A stretch of 16,281 nt of DNA from Streptomyces sp. NRRL WC-3549 (lineage in GTDB: Bacteria > Actinomycetota > Actinomycetes > Streptomycetales > Streptomycetaceae), in the NCBI RefSeq assembly GCF_000721935.1, contig NZ_KL585402.1:23963-40243 (forward strand), given 5' to 3'. The position numbers were made by a program, and so were the translations under genes. How positions within the stretch are numbered: the stretch's first letter is position 1; every line of letters begins with the position of its first letter. Below the pieces are notes generated by a model, which did no database searches, had not been told where the DNA came from, and worked only from the letters and a program-made list of their open reading frames with translations. Positions 15,201 through 16,281 of this stretch are shown here, in pieces.

Positions 15201-16281
15201 TCCGTGTCCCCCGCAGACCCGGAGCCCGCGCCACCGCCGGCCTCGCCGCCCTCGTCGCGGCCGGAGCCGCGCTCGTACTCGTCGCGACCACCGGCCTGCC
15301 CTCCTTCACCGGCATCGACCAGCTGCCGCTGCCCGGCGGCGCCGACCTCGGCGATAACCCGTACGAGATCACCGCCGAGTTCGCCGACGTCCTCAGCCTC
15401 TCCCCGCAGTCCTCCGTCAAGGTCAACGACGTCGCCGTCGGGCGGGTCACCAAGATCGCCCTCGCTCAGGACGGCTGGACCGCCACGGTCACCATGCGCG
15501 TCAACGGGGAGGTCAGGATGCCCGCCAACGCCTATGCCCACCTCGAACAGTCCAGTCTCCTCGGCGAGAAATACGTGCAGCTCACCCCGCCCGCCGACGG
15601 CACCGCCCAGGGCTCCCTGTCCGACGGCGACCGGATCCCGCCGGCCCGCACCAACCGGAACCCGGAGGTCGAAGAGGTCCTCGGCGCCCTGTCGATGCTC
15701 CTCAACGGGGGCGGAGTCGCCCAGCTGAAGACCATCACCACCGAGCTGAACAAGGCGATGGCAGGTCAGGAACCCCAGATCCGCTCGGTGCTGAACCGTG
15801 TCGACACCCTCGTCACCGATCTGGACGCGCACAAGGAGGACATCACCGACGCACTCGACGGCGTCAACCGGCTCGCCGCCACCCTCGCCACCCGCAAACA
15901 GGACGTCGGCACCGTGCTCACCGACCTCAGCCCCGGCCTGAAGGTGCTGGAGAAGCAGCGCGGCCAGCTGATGACCATGCTCCGCTCGCTCGACACGCTC
16001 TCCACCGTCGCCGTCGACACCGTCAACCGGAGCAAGGCCGACATGATCGCCGACCTCAAGGCCCTCGCCCCCACCCTCACCGCGCTCGCCGACTCCGGCG
16101 ACGACCTCCCCGACTCCCTGCAGGTGCTGCTCACCTACCCGTTCACCGACGAGGTGCTGCGCGGTGTGAAGGGCGACTACCTCAACGTCTACCTGGATGT
16201 GACGGCCGTGCCCGGCACCCAGCTCATCCCGGCGCTGACCCCGCCCGCGGACGGCACGGCGGGGACGAAGGCGGCGCTGCC
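15197..16281 (+). CDS. mceE: MCE-family protein MceE, partial (right edge)
   Basis: The start is ATG at 15197 in an ATGA overlap with mceD, preceded by GAAGGAGG at 15182-15189. The frame stays open to the window edge (361 codons), so the C-terminus is missing. The N-terminal membrane segment is at residues 13-33, followed by FTGIDQLPLPGG, the conserved MceE-type sequence, and the MCE domain at about 57-132 (SVKVNDVAVGRVTKI, then SSLLGEKYVQL). Mycobacterial MceE proteins are lipoproteins with a Cys just before this region; no Cys is present here, so this protein seems to be held by an uncleaved anchor. A long helical region follows. mceF is expected next, outside the window. Confidence 0.9.
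   Translation, partial: MIRVPRRPGARATAGLAALVAAGAALVLVATTGLPSFTGIDQLPLPGGADLGDNPYEITAEFADVLSLSPQSSVKVNDVAVGRVTKIALAQDGWTATVTMRVNGEVRMPANAYAHLEQSSLLGEKYVQLTPPADGTAQGSLSDGDRIPPARTNRNPEVEEVLGALSMLLNGGGVAQLKTITTELNKAMAGQEPQIRSVLNRVDTLVTDLDAHKEDITDALDGVNRLAATLATRKQDVGTVLTDLSPGLKVLEKQRGQLMTMLRSLDTLSTVAVDTVNRSKADMIADLKALAPTLTALADSGDDLPDSLQVLLTYPFTDEVLRGVKGDYLNVYLDVTAVPGTQLIPALTPPADGTAGTKAAL

Overview
The window comes from a high-GC actinomycete, almost certainly Streptomyces or a close relative. The signs are third-codon-position GC bias, GTG starts with GGAGG-type ribosome sites, many overlapping stop/start junctions, and a complete actinobacterial-type mce gene order. No species can be named from the sequence alone.

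Layout. (1) Positions 11-2036, minus strand: a small unknown protein (87 aa), an SCP2-type lipid-binding protein (157 aa) and an acyl-CoA dehydrogenase (404 aa). The last two form a tight pair with its own likely promoter, covered by a 34-bp nested palindrome. (2) Positions 2212-3447, minus strand: a PucR-type regulator (411 aa). (3) Positions 3448-4117: a 670-bp gene-free divergent promoter region with a structured leader. (4) Positions 4118-7367, plus strand: three exported proteins of unknown function (211, 496 and 318 aa). A strong hairpin separates the first from the second, and two hairpins follow the third. (5) Positions 7368-8078: a 711-bp gene-free control region. (6) Positions 8079-16281, plus strand: the mce operon, with the ATPase first (MceG/MlaF type), then two MlaE/YrbE permeases, then MceA, MceB, MceC, MceD and an MceE that runs off the right edge. 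All mce junctions overlap or lie within 3 nt of each other, so this is one transcription unit.

How it may work together (inference). Mce systems are cell-envelope lipid importers: substrate-binding MCE proteins form a conduit, the YrbE pair is the membrane channel, and MceG drives transport with ATP. The SCP2 protein and acyl-CoA dehydrogenase next door could receive and oxidise imported fatty acids, sterols or similar lipids. The three exported proteins could be extracellular partners, but their function is not known. The best evidence that the two halves are connected is in the DNA. A 14-bp palindromic element, with 13 of 14 positions identical, sits over the SCP2/dehydrogenase promoter and between the -35 and -10 boxes of a likely mce promoter. 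This suggests one lipid-responsive repressor, not encoded here, controlling both. A second shared 10-mer links the exported-protein leader and the mce leader and is a candidate PucR site.
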